A stretch of DNA of 64,000 nucleotides from Advenella mimigardefordensis DPN7. Lineage in GTDB: Bacteria > Pseudomonadota > Gammaproteobacteria > Burkholderiales > Burkholderiaceae_B. The translations under genes were made by a program, and so were the position numbers. The stretch covers positions 1,116,001-1,180,000 of the forward strand of contig NZ_CP003915.1 of assembly GCF_000521505.1 (NCBI RefSeq). Reading direction: 5' to 3'. The notes under the pieces are model-generated. The model was not told the origin of the DNA, did not search any database, and was given only the letters and a program-made list of their open reading frames with translations. Within the stretch, counting starts at the first letter, position 1, and every line of letters begins with the position of its first letter. Positions 37,925 through 46,421 of this stretch are shown here, one piece after another.

Positions 37925-38830
37925 ATGCTTAGTCTTTCCAGAATTTTCTTGGCATTGGCGCTAACTGCCAGTGCCTGTGTTCACGCAAAGCAGTTGTCCT
38001 TCAGCTTTGACGACGGCCTGAATCCGGACACGAACCCGGAAGCGGCCGCGATTAATCAGGCATTGCTTACTCAATTGGGCAAAGCCCATCTTCATGCCAT
38101 CATTTATCCAAGCCTGATTAAACTGGGCGGCAGTGCCGGCGTGCAACTGGTTGCGCAATGGGGCGCGCAAGGCCATGCGATTGGCAACCACAGCGAACGG
38201 CATTTGAATCTGAATAAAAAGGAAGTGAGTACTGCAGACTATCTAGAAGGCATTGCTGTTGCTGAACGCCAGTTGCACGTTCTGCCCGGCTGGACTGCCC
38301 GCTATCGCTTTCCATTTTTAAAAGAAGGCGATACCCGGCAAAAGCGCGATGCGGTGCGCCAGTGGCTCAAAGAGCGGGGCTACCAGTCCGGTGCAGTGAG
38401 TATCGATGCCAGCGACTGGTTTTATAACCTGCGCTATCTTGCGTATGAAAAAGCAGGAAATACAGCGGATCTTGCGCAACTGCGAAAAGCCTATATCGCG
38501 CACTTGCTGGATCGTGCCAACTATTACGATGAACTGGGAAAGCAGACACTGGGCTATTCTCCCAAACATGTGATTCTGCTTCACACCAATAAAATCAATG
38601 CAGCAACGCTGACCGATATCATCTCGGCGTTCAAAGCGCAAGGCTGGGAATGGATTGACACGCAGACCGCCTATGCCGATCCGCTATACAAACAGCAGCC
38701 GGATGTGATTCCTGCGGGAGAAAGCATTATCTGGTCGCTTGCCAAACAGAAGGGCAGCACGACGCTTCGATATCCGGCAGAAGATGCACCCTACGAAACG
38801 GACAATCTCAGGCGTTTCGGTTTGGATTGA
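37925..38830 (+). CDS. Polysaccharide deacetylase family protein, exported
   Basis: A 301-residue NodB-homology protein with a signal peptide (MLSLSRIFLALALTASACVHA). The metal-dependent deacetylase motifs are visible: SFDDG (Asp base and metal Asp), GNHSERHLNL (HxxxH metal ligands), RYRFPFLKEG, and a late LLHTN with the general-acid His. It should act in the periplasm or outside on an acetylated glycan; whether the target is peptidoglycan, an exopolysaccharide or something smaller is unknown. It follows recQ by 42 bp in the same direction. Confidence 0.85.
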   Translation: MLSLSRIFLALALTASACVHAKQLSFSFDDGLNPDTNPEAAAINQALLTQLGKAHLHAIIYPSLIKLGGSAGVQLVAQWGAQGHAIGNHSERHLNLNKKEVSTADYLEGIAVAERQLHVLPGWTARYRFPFLKEGDTRQKRDAVRQWLKERGYQSGAVSIDASDWFYNLRYLAYEKAGNTADLAQLRKAYIAHLLDRANYYDELGKQTLGYSPKHVILLHTNKINAATLTDIISAFKAQGWEWIDTQTAYADPLYKQQPDVIPAGESIIWSLAKQKGSTTLRYPAEDAPYETDNLRRFGLD

Positions 38831-38895
38831 ATACCGTTACTGCCCGGGTCGGGAATAAGTGATGAGCGGCAACCGCCGGCAATAATTGCGTTGTT

Positions 38896-38931
38896 CTAGT
38901 TGTGCTAGTTGCTCTAGTTGCTATCGTCGCT
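38896..38931. repeat. 9-bp tandem repeat, three to four copies
   Basis: CTAGTTGTG, CTAGTTGCT, CTAGTTGCT are adjacent and followed by the diverged ATCGTCGCT. They lie between the convergent deacetylase and fhuF-like genes. Confidence 0.7.
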
Positions 38932-38995
38932 ATCGGGCTTCCCCGTTCTATCAGTGCTTAGGCGCCGCTGGTGCGCGGATCTGCATTGTTTAACG

Positions 38996-39778
38996 TTATG
39001 CATCACTTTCGACGTGGGCACGATCATGTTCAGCCCAGTCGCTGGCCAGCAGCGGCAGGCGTTGTTCCATGGGGATCTTGGGGCAATTGCTGCACAGTTT
39101 GGCGTTGGGGCAACGAAAGTATTGGCAGCACACCCGGCGGTTCAGCGATAGCCGGTCAGGCAGGCCATAGCTGCTCATGTCGATATCCAGATAACCGCTT
39201 TCGGCCGGCAGGCCGATAGCCTGCAGCCAGATGTCACCACGGGCGCGGATGTGTGCAGTAGTGTATTGCGGCAGGTCGTGATAGTACAACAGCAAGGCGG
39301 CCAGTACGCTGTCGGCAGTGTGACGTCCGGCCAGTTTGGCAGCCACAGGTGTAATATTGCCCAGCGTTTGTCGTATCTGCTCCAGGCTGTTGGCCAGTGC
39401 GGTTGCAGGGCCTGTTTCATCTGAAATATTCAGTGTAATGGCCTGTTCCGGCACGTAAACCTGCTTTGCCAGGCCCTCGGCAAAGTGAACCTGCAACTGG
39501 CGTGCATCCACCATACAGCGATGATGTTCGTAGGCAAGAATGGTCGCGTACACAGGCACCCACATGCAGGTGCGCCAGGTATGTGCGTTCCAGTAGTGCC
39601 GGCCAGCTTCAGGGTGAAGCCGCGCCACATCGTCAAATAGCAACTGTAATACATCCTCGCGTACCTGGCCAACGGTCAGGTCAGCGGGCCCATGTAAGGG
39701 CGTTGCAGAAACGGGCAACAGGCGCCCAAGCGCCTGTTGCAATTGTTCATAGAAGGAGAGAGCTTCCTGGATTACCAT
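38996..39778 (-). CDS. fhuF: FhuF-like ferric siderophore reductase
   Basis: A 260-residue cytosolic protein with the C-terminal FhuF 2Fe-2S motif, seen as CC-x10-C-x2-C in RVCCQYFRCPNAKLCSNCP. FhuF reduces iron in hydroxamate-type siderophores after import, releasing Fe2+. The N-terminal three quarters are helical with scattered family-like segments (WRTCMWVPVYATILAYEHHR). Its start overlaps the last 7 bp of the receptor gene, so it is made together with that receptor. This context supports the reductase call. Confidence 0.85.
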   Translation of the reverse strand: MVIQEALSFYEQLQQALGRLLPVSATPLHGPADLTVGQVREDVLQLLFDDVARLHPEAGRHYWNAHTWRTCMWVPVYATILAYEHHRCMVDARQLQVHFAEGLAKQVYVPEQAITLNISDETGPATALANSLEQIRQTLGNITPVAAKLAGRHTADSVLAALLLYYHDLPQYTTAHIRARGDIWLQAIGLPAESGYLDIDMSSYGLPDRLSLNRRVCCQYFRCPNAKLCSNCPKIPMEQRLPLLASDWAEHDRAHVESDA

Positions 39779-41940
39779 TTGTAGCTGAATGTCGCCTTGA
39801 TATTGCGTTTTTCTCCATAGTAGCAGAAGTTCGTGGTCGCGCAGGAGGCCACATAGGTCTTGTCGGTGACATTGTTCACATTCAGCCGTACCGTCGCGCC
39901 CTTGAGGTTCGGATTCAGGCGGCCCAGATCATATTCTGCGCCCAGATCCAGCAGGGTGTACGCGGGTACCCGTACCGTGTTTTCGTTATCGGCCCAGCTC
40001 TTGCCCACATAGCGTACGCCCGCCCACAGGGCCAGCCCATTATTCATGCCGTAGCGTCCCCACAGGCTGGCCATTTGTTTGGGTGCCTGAAACGGACGGT
40101 TGCCGGCATTGTCGCCTTTTTTCAGCTTCATGTTGTTCATGGTGTAGCTGGCCATGAGGGTGAAGTTGTCGGTGATATTGGCGTTGGCCTCCAGTTCGAT
40201 GCCACGCGAATGCACCACACCCAGTGGGACGTAGTAGCTGGTAGCCGAAGAATGCCGTGCTGCGACGTTCTCCTGTTTCAGATCATAGTAGGCCGCAGAC
40301 AGCATGACATGCTCGTTCGGCTGGTATTTCACACCGGCTTCATATTGCCTGGCTTCGGTAGGCGGCAGCACCTGATTGTTGATATCGGTGTAGCCGTTGG
40401 GGTTGAAGGATTCGCTGTAACTGGCGTAGGGTGCAATGCCGTTGTCAAAGGCATAGCTCAGGCCGGCGCGGAACGTGGTGTTATTGCCTTTGTAGCCGGA
40501 CTTGGTATTGAGCTCGGGATTGCGATTGTCAATATCCACGATATCATGACGGATACTGAACAGGCCGGTGAGCGCACCATAGCGTACGGTATCCTGCAAG
40601 TACATGCCGAATTGCTCCAGCGTGCGGTCAAAGGGTTCTCTGTACGTAATGTTCAGTCCCGGATTGCCATAGACCGGATCGAATGCATTCAGCGGATTGG
40701 CCGAGCCTGAATCCCATCGTCCGGTTACATTGCGATGCTGGTAGTCGAAGCCGGCGATCACTTCATGTGAGACCGCGCCGGTATGAAAGACGGCGGTCAG
40801 GCTGGTGTCGAACTGCTGCGCTTCCAGCTCTTCATAGCCGCCCGAATAGTAACGGTTCAGCGAGTTTTCATCGGCCCAGCCGTAACCATAAAATTGTGCC
40901 ATTTCGGATTTCAGGCTGGTCATCCGGAACGAGTTTTTGAAGGTCAGATTGGGCGAGAAGTCATGCTCGAACTGATAGCCCAGCATGGACAGGGTGCGGC
41001 TGAATTTACCACCCTCGTCATCATCCGAGAATTCGGGAGAAATGCGACGGCCATTATGATCGGTATTGATGGTCGCGTCCGCCGGGAAACCACTGTGAAA
41101 GCCGGTGTTGGGGTCTTTCTGGAAGTAACCCTGCAGCAGCAGGCGGCTATTTTCGCCCAGTCTGAACTTCAGCGACGGCGCGATCGTATAGCGTTCGACA
41201 CGGTTGTTGTCGTACTGGGTCTTGCTGTTGCGCGTGATACCAACCACGCGATAGGCGGCATTGCCTTCCTTGTCTATCGGACCGGTCAAGTCAAAGCCCA
41301 GATGGGTTTGACCCATATTGCCGATGCCAGCTGTGATTTCGTGATAGGGCTCATCCAGCGGTCGTTTTGAACTGTAGGATACCAGACCGCCCGGTGAGTT
41401 GCGGCCGTACAGCACGCTGGTGGGGCCGCGATAAACGTCGATACGCTCAAGGGTGTAAGGGTCAATCTGGACGGAGCTATAAGTACCCGAATCGCTCAGT
41501 ACCTTTTGTCCATCCAGATTCAGGTTGTCGGTGCTGTTTTCGTTGAAACCGCGCAGGCTGATGTAATCGTAGCGCGAGGCGCCGCCCACCAGTCCGGTAA
41601 AGGCGCCAGGGGTATAGCGCAGCGCATCGGTGCCGGTGGCGGCGCCAATCGCGTCAATGCGATCCCGTGTCAGGGAGGACACCGAATGCGGCGTTTCGAT
41701 CCAGTCCATGTCAGCCCGGCTGGCAGCACGGCTCACTGTCGATTGAAGACCGATAGTGGGTTCGGTTGAGGTTGCGTCGCTGGTTGCACGAATAATACCC
41801 AGCTGGGCGACAGACGCAGGCGTGGTCTGCTCCTGTTCCTGCTGCGTTTGAGCATGAGCGCCGGAAACGGAGAGCAGGGCGAGTACGGCGATATACAGAG
41901 AGCGAGGTACCGCTGTAAAGCGAACCATGGACGGGGTCAT
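39772..41940 (-). CDS. TonB-dependent siderophore receptor
   Basis: A 722-residue outer-membrane receptor of the ferric-siderophore type (FhuA/FoxA/FhuE-like). It has a signal peptide (MVRFTAVPRSLYIAVLALLSVSGAHA), a plug domain (TPHSVSSLTRDRIDAIGAATGTDALRYTPG; DYISLRGF; LERIDVYRGPTSVLYGRNSPGGLV), many barrel strands, and ends in an aromatic residue (ATFSYKW). There is no N-terminal signalling domain. With an FhuF-like partner the ligand is probably a hydroxamate siderophore, but I cannot name it. A Fur-like box lies 37 bp upstream. Confidence 0.92.
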   Translation of the reverse strand: MTPSMVRFTAVPRSLYIAVLALLSVSGAHAQTQQEQEQTTPASVAQLGIIRATSDATSTEPTIGLQSTVSRAASRADMDWIETPHSVSSLTRDRIDAIGAATGTDALRYTPGAFTGLVGGASRYDYISLRGFNENSTDNLNLDGQKVLSDSGTYSSVQIDPYTLERIDVYRGPTSVLYGRNSPGGLVSYSSKRPLDEPYHEITAGIGNMGQTHLGFDLTGPIDKEGNAAYRVVGITRNSKTQYDNNRVERYTIAPSLKFRLGENSRLLLQGYFQKDPNTGFHSGFPADATINTDHNGRRISPEFSDDDEGGKFSRTLSMLGYQFEHDFSPNLTFKNSFRMTSLKSEMAQFYGYGWADENSLNRYYSGGYEELEAQQFDTSLTAVFHTGAVSHEVIAGFDYQHRNVTGRWDSGSANPLNAFDPVYGNPGLNITYREPFDRTLEQFGMYLQDTVRYGALTGLFSIRHDIVDIDNRNPELNTKSGYKGNNTTFRAGLSYAFDNGIAPYASYSESFNPNGYTDINNQVLPPTEARQYEAGVKYQPNEHVMLSAAYYDLKQENVAARHSSATSYYVPLGVVHSRGIELEANANITDNFTLMASYTMNNMKLKKGDNAGNRPFQAPKQMASLWGRYGMNNGLALWAGVRYVGKSWADNENTVRVPAYTLLDLGAEYDLGRLNPNLKGATVRLNVNNVTDKTYVASCATTNFCYYGEKRNIKATFSYKW

Positions 41941-41976
41941 AATAGAAAAATATCCTTGAAAACAGTATGCAACACA

Positions 41977-41995
41977 AATAAGAATGATTGTTATT
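41977..41995. promoter_or_regulatory. Fur-box-like operator between siderophore receptor and AraC regulator
   Basis: AATAAGAAT-G-ATTGTTATT is a 19-bp near-palindrome (8 of 9 arm positions) with good resemblance to the Fur consensus. It lies in the divergent region and could repress both genes when iron is plentiful. Confidence 0.65.
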
Positions 41996-42098
41996 TATAA
42001 TTCATCTGTAATTGAAAAAATGTCAGATTTCATATGAAATATGTCAAAACGCACAGATTTTGTGTTGCAAAACTGTCTCTAAACGGACTCACGCGCCA

Positions 42099-43043
42099 AT
42101 GACCAGAACCTTTACCTATGCCGATTTTGTGCAGTATGGCGAGCTGCATGGAATTACGCATTACCTGCCCGAAGCCATTGTGCAGGATCCCAGCCGACAC
42201 CAGGAAACACTGGCTTATGGTCAGGTGCGTGAACATACCCTGTGCCAGGGCGTCACGCTGCTGCACACCGATATGCATTTTCTGGTGCCTTATCATGCCC
42301 AGTCCCGCGTGCAGGAGGCGTATTCATTTGCAATGCTGCTCAACGGCCAGTTGCGCATCGGGCGGGAGCGCTCGCCTTTACAAACCGTAGGTCCGGCCTG
42401 CGGCATCAACACCAGTTACCACAATGAGCGCATGCAGACGCACTATCTGCCGGGCATGCGTCTGGCAGCGCTGGATGTGCTGGTGGATCAGACACAGATT
42501 GAACAGAATGCCTATACCGAAAGGTTGCTGCCCATACTGGATGCGGCGCCGCCCACGTTTGCCGTAGCCGAACAGGACGACGCGTTTCTGGAACATGTGC
42601 GCCTGCAATTGCAGATGGCGCAGGATGACAGCGTCGGTTCGTTGATTTACGAGGCATTGGGCCTGCAATTGTTGGCCAGGGTCAGGGCGACGCCCGGTGC
42701 ACCGGCCGAATGGCAGAACAGCGACAGGCTGAGCCGTCAGGACCACGACCTGCTGGGCGCACTGCGTGAATATATCCGCAGGGAGCCATGGCAGCCCCAC
42801 ACCATACGCTCAATGTCGCAATTTACCGGCATGGGTGAGAGTGCGCTCAGAAAGAAATTTCAGTTGAAATTCAATACGTCTATTATGGCGTGTGTTAAGG
42901 ACTATCGGCTGCAATTGGCGCAGCGCTATCTGGAGCAGGGCGAGTCGGTGGAAAAAGTGGCCCTGCTGGCCGGCTATCGGCACAGCAGCAATTTTTCGAC
43001 CGCATTCAAAAAGCGCTTTGGCGTTAATCCGCGGCGCTGGTAG
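42099..43043 (+). CDS. AraC family transcriptional regulator
   Basis: A 314-residue regulator with a C-terminal AraC/XylS double helix-turn-helix (GMGESALRKKFQLKFNTSIMACVKDYRLQLAQRYLEQG, VEKVALLAGYRHSSNFSTAFKKRFGVNPRRW) and an N-terminal sensing region. The type is that of PchR/AlcR regulators, which bind a ferric siderophore and switch on its receptor. ATG 42099 is used; the longer frame begins with a TTG at 42012 close to the Fur box and is less likely. It is divergent from the receptor it probably controls. Confidence 0.85.
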   Translation: MTRTFTYADFVQYGELHGITHYLPEAIVQDPSRHQETLAYGQVREHTLCQGVTLLHTDMHFLVPYHAQSRVQEAYSFAMLLNGQLRIGRERSPLQTVGPACGINTSYHNERMQTHYLPGMRLAALDVLVDQTQIEQNAYTERLLPILDAAPPTFAVAEQDDAFLEHVRLQLQMAQDDSVGSLIYEALGLQLLARVRATPGAPAEWQNSDRLSRQDHDLLGALREYIRREPWQPHTIRSMSQFTGMGESALRKKFQLKFNTSIMACVKDYRLQLAQRYLEQGESVEKVALLAGYRHSSNFSTAFKKRFGVNPRRW

Positions 43044-43078
43044 CGGAATTTGCAGCGGAACTTGCAGCGGATTGTAGC
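43043..43078. repeat. 12-bp tandem repeat, about three copies
   Basis: GCGGAATTTGCA, GCGGAACTTGCA and the partial GCGGATTGTAGC follow directly after the AraC-family stop codon. Confidence 0.6.
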
Positions 43079-43169
43079 TGCGCCATATGTAGCGCCGGCC
43101 GAGGGGAATGTATTGCCCGGGAGGCGGACAGCGCAGCAGCATCAGCGGGGCAAGATCAAATCGGGTGGA

Positions 43170-43210
43170 CTAAATCGGCAGGGCTAAATCGGCAGGGCTA
43201 AATCGGCAGG
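43170..43210. repeat. 14-bp tandem repeat, three copies
   Basis: CTAAATCGGCAGGG occurs twice exactly (43170-43183, 43184-43197) and once lacking the last base (43198-43210). It lies 54 bp from the end of ruvB. Confidence 0.85.
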
Positions 43211-43263
43211 ATCTGCGCCATTGCTGCACCGGCCATGATCGTCCTGGCCTATTGCCGCTGAAT

Positions 43264-44316
43264 TTAGAATAGTGGCTTGTTCGGGCCTTCTGGTGGCGTG
43301 CAACCCAGGTGCTGCCAGGTGGTCAGGGTTGCCACGCGTCCCTTGGAAGTGCGCTGAATGTAGCCCTGCTGGATCAGGTAGGGTTCGATCACATCTTCGA
43401 TGGTATCGCGCTCTTCACCGACGGCTGCCGACAGGTTGTCGATGCCCACCGGTCCGCCATCGAATTTATGCACAATGGTTTCCAGAATCTTGCGATCCAT
43501 CAGATCAAGTCCCATGGGGTCGACATCAAGCATGGCCAGGGCTGCCGATGCCGCGGCATTATCAATAATGCCATTGGAGCGCACATCGGCATAGTCGCGC
43601 ACGCGGCGCAGCAGCCGGTTGACAATGCGCGGGGTGCCCCGTGAGCGGCGTGCGATCTCGTGAGCCCCTTCCGGCGTGATGCCGGCGTTGAGCAGATGGG
43701 CGCTACGTGACACAATGCGGGCCAGTTCTTCGGTGTTATAAAACTCCAGGCGCGAGACAATGCCAAAGCGATCACGCAGCGGATTGGTCAGCATGCCGGC
43801 ACGGGTTGTGGCACCCACCAGGGTGAAGGGTTGCAGGTCGATTTTGACGCTGCGCGCGGCCGGGCCTTCGCCGATCATGATATCGATCTGGAAGTCTTCC
43901 AGCGCCGGGTACAGAATTTCCTCCACCACAGGCGATAAACGGTGGATTTCGTCAATAAACAGAACGTCGTTTTTTTCCAGATTGGTCAGCATGGCGGCCA
44001 GATCGCCGGGGCGCTCCAGTACCGGGCCGGAGGTTTGCCGTAGCTGTGAACCCATTTCCCGCGCGATAATGTGCGCCAGTGTGGTTTTGCCCAGGCCAGG
44101 CGGCCCGAACAACAGCACGTGATCCAGCGCCTCCTGGCGCATGCGCGCAGCCGAAATGAAAATTTCCAGTTGTTCCCGAACCCGTGTCTGGCCGACATAC
44201 TCGTCCAGCGCCTTGGGTCGCAAGGCGCGTTCAATGGACTCTTCGTTCGGGGTCATGGGCTCCGGAGAGACAATGCGGGGGGCTGCGCTGGTAAGCGCGT
44301 CGTTTTGAATGGCCAT
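43264..44316 (-). CDS. ruvB: Holliday junction branch migration helicase RuvB
   Basis: RuvB is the hexameric AAA+ motor that, with RuvA, moves Holliday junctions. The 350-residue product is complete: Walker [13 protein letters not shown], Walker [10 protein letters not shown], sensor [11 protein letters not shown], Arg finger [14 protein letters not shown], and the C-terminal winged helix ([17 protein letters not shown]). It is separated from ruvA by a three-gene TRAP transporter unit, which is unusual. Confidence 0.97.
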   Translation of the reverse strand: MAIQNDALTSAAPRIVSPEPMTPNEESIERALRPKALDEYVGQTRVREQLEIFISAARMRQEALDHVLLFGPPGLGKTTLAHIIAREMGSQLRQTSGPVLERPGDLAAMLTNLEKNDVLFIDEIHRLSPVVEEILYPALEDFQIDIMIGEGPAARSVKIDLQPFTLVGATTRAGMLTNPLRDRFGIVSRLEFYNTEELARIVSRSAHLLNAGITPEGAHEIARRSRGTPRIVNRLLRRVRDYADVRSNGIIDNAAASAALAMLDVDPMGLDLMDRKILETIVHKFDGGPVGIDNLSAAVGEERDTIEDVIEPYLIQQGYIQRTSKGRVATLTTWQHLGCTPPEGPNKPLF

Positions 44317-44414
44317 GGGGCAGCAGTATCTTTGTGAAGACTGAGGGTCTGGCCTATTTTACCTGAATCACCAGGCTGCGCCGCCCGGGATGGGCTATCC
44401 CTGGTGGTATCCCG

Positions 44415-45689
44415 TTAACGGTACACCAGATCACGCAGGACCAGAGAGATCCAGGGCACGTAGGTGATCAGCAGCAGGCACAGCAATATCACGCCGACAA
44501 ACGGGATCAGTGACCTGAAGAGCCGTTCTATGGGTAGCTTTGCGACGGCGCAGGCGGCAAACAGATTGACGCCAAACGGCGGCGTGATCATGCCAAGGGC
44601 AAGATTGACCACCATGATAATGCCAAAATGTGTCGGATCGATGCCGAATTGCTGGGCGACCGGCAGCAGCAGCGGCGCCAGCACCACAATCGAGGCGGAG
44701 GTTTCAATGAACATGCCGATCAGGAACAGGGCAGCATTGACGCCCAGCAGAAAGGTGACTTTGTCGCTGAAGATGTGACTGAGCCATTCGCCCAGCATAT
44801 TCGGTACCCCGGCGCGGTTGAGCAGGAAGCCGAACAGGCCGGCATTGGCAATCACAAACATGATAATTGCTGTCGAAATAACCGTTCGGTGCAGTGTTTC
44901 GGTCAATATGCCAAATGAAATGCGCCGATAGATCAGGGTGCCAACCACCAGCGCATATACGACGGCAACCACCGACGCTTCAGTGGGCGTGAAAATGCCA
45001 CCATAGATGCCGCCGAGAATAATGACCGGCATCAGCAGCGCCAGAAAGGATTGCCGGAAAGCCTTGAATACCGGTAGGCGACCATCGCCATCCTGTCTGC
45101 CATACCCATGTCGTTTGGCATAAATCCAGACATACAGCATCAGCGCCACGCCGATCAGTATGCCGGGAAAAATGCCGGAAATGAATAGCTCGCCCACCGA
45201 CGTGTCGGTGGAGACGGCAAACAGAATCATGGGAATGGAAGGGGGAATGATCACGCCCAGTTCGGCGGCGGTCGCCTGCAGCGAAGCGGAGAATGGCTTG
45301 GGGTAACCGTGTCGTACCATGGCCGGAATCAGGATTGCGCCTACCGCAAACGTAGTGGCGACGCTGGAGCCGGCCACCGCGGCAAAAATCATGCATGTGA
45401 TAATACATGCCATGGCCAGCCCGCCCTGTACCGAGCCGACCAGACTCTTGGCAAAATTGACCAGTCGCTCCGAAATGCCACCCGCTTCCATCAGGTTGCC
45501 GGCAAGAATAAAAAAGGGAATGGCGACCAGCGGATATTTATCCAGCGAGGCAAAAATCTGCTGGGCAATCACCAGCCAGTTGATGCCGGCGACATACACG
45601 CCGAACAGGCTGGCCAGGCCGATGGAAACGGCGACCGGGATGGTCAGGGCAAAACAGACCAGCATGGATAAAATCATCAATTGCGACAT
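44415..45689 (-). CDS. dctM: TRAP transporter large permease (DctM-like)
   Basis: A 424-residue large membrane subunit of a tripartite ATP-independent periplasmic transporter, with about 12 helices. Family segments include YPLVAIPFFILAGNLMEAGGISERLVNFAKSLVG, AGSSVATTFAVGAILIPAMVRHGYPKPFSASLQATAAELGVIIPPSIPMILFAV, and GMITPPFGVNLFAACAVAKLPIE. It uses the Na+ or H+ gradient to import a C4-dicarboxylate or related organic acid. It lies 231 bp after dctQ, an unusually long gap with tandem repeats. Confidence 0.95.
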   Translation of the reverse strand: MSQLMILSMLVCFALTIPVAVSIGLASLFGVYVAGINWLVIAQQIFASLDKYPLVAIPFFILAGNLMEAGGISERLVNFAKSLVGSVQGGLAMACIITCMIFAAVAGSSVATTFAVGAILIPAMVRHGYPKPFSASLQATAAELGVIIPPSIPMILFAVSTDTSVGELFISGIFPGILIGVALMLYVWIYAKRHGYGRQDGDGRLPVFKAFRQSFLALLMPVIILGGIYGGIFTPTEASVVAVVYALVVGTLIYRRISFGILTETLHRTVISTAIIMFVIANAGLFGFLLNRAGVPNMLGEWLSHIFSDKVTFLLGVNAALFLIGMFIETSASIVVLAPLLLPVAQQFGIDPTHFGIIMVVNLALGMITPPFGVNLFAACAVAKLPIERLFRSLIPFVGVILLCLLLITYVPWISLVLRDLVYR

Positions 45690-45720
45690 AATCTGTCTCT
45701 AAAGCGGTAGGAGTAGGGGT

Positions 45721-45767
45721 AGAGCAAATAGGGATAGAACAAAATAGGGGTCGAGCAAAATAGGGGT
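45721..45767. repeat. 15-16-bp tandem repeat, three copies, between dctQ and dctM
   Basis: AGAGCAAATAGGGAT, AGAACAAAATAGGGGT and CGAGCAAAATAGGGGT are adjacent, with a further partial copy (CGAGCAATAT) after. They lie in the 231-bp gap that separates dctQ from dctM, just upstream of the dctM ribosome site. Confidence 0.75.
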
Positions 45768-45920
45768 CGAGCAATATGCCGGTGACGGCTTGCCACTACA
45801 GCTGTTGTACAGGATCTCGATGCGATCGTGCTTTCGGATCCGGCTCCGCGATAGCGCCAGGCAGTCCGTGCCTGCGGACAGGCCATGACGGCCGGCTGCT
45901 GACGGCGCCGGGCACTGATG

Positions 45921-46421
45921 TCATAGCAGGGTCAGGTCTTCTTCCTGAGATTCCTTTCTGGCATTGGCCCATTGCATAATGACTGCCAGCAAGGCCAGCG
46001 CCATCCCCACGGGAATAGCGGCATAAATCCAGGAGATGGAGATGCCCAGGCTGGGAATGGTCTGGAAGCGTACCCGGTAGGTCATGAGCACGCCAATCCA
46101 CGTCATCATGCCGAAAAAACCTGCCATGATCAGCATGACCAGATGCTCTAGGCGGCGTTGCCAGGGATCTTTGAGCAGCGAATGGAGCATTTCCACTTTG
46201 AGCATGGCACCTTGCCTGCACGCCAGCACCACACCCAGCAGAACCAGCCAGATCATGGCGGTGCGGGTCCAGCCTTCACTCCAGTCTGATGGCTCCTGCA
46301 GGATAAAGCGTGCGATTACCTGGTAAAACGAGGCACACACCGCGGACACCAGAAACAGTTGCGCAATGAAGGAGATCAGACGAAACAGGGTGCTGTCCAG
46401 CAAGCGGGTCAAGGCATTCAT
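45921..46421 (-). CDS. dctQ: TRAP transporter small permease (DctQ-like)
   Basis: A 166-residue small membrane subunit with four helices, including the family-type segments SDWSEGWTRTAMIWLVLLGVVLACRQGAMLKVEMLHSLL and YAAIPVGMALALLAVIMQW. GGAGG lies 5 nt before ATG. The start codon directly follows the shifted stop of dctP. It bridges the binding protein and the large permease. Confidence 0.93.
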   Translation of the reverse strand: MNALTRLLDSTLFRLISFIAQLFLVSAVCASFYQVIARFILQEPSDWSEGWTRTAMIWLVLLGVVLACRQGAMLKVEMLHSLLKDPWQRRLEHLVMLIMAGFFGMMTWIGVLMTYRVRFQTIPSLGISISWIYAAIPVGMALALLAVIMQWANARKESQEEDLTLL

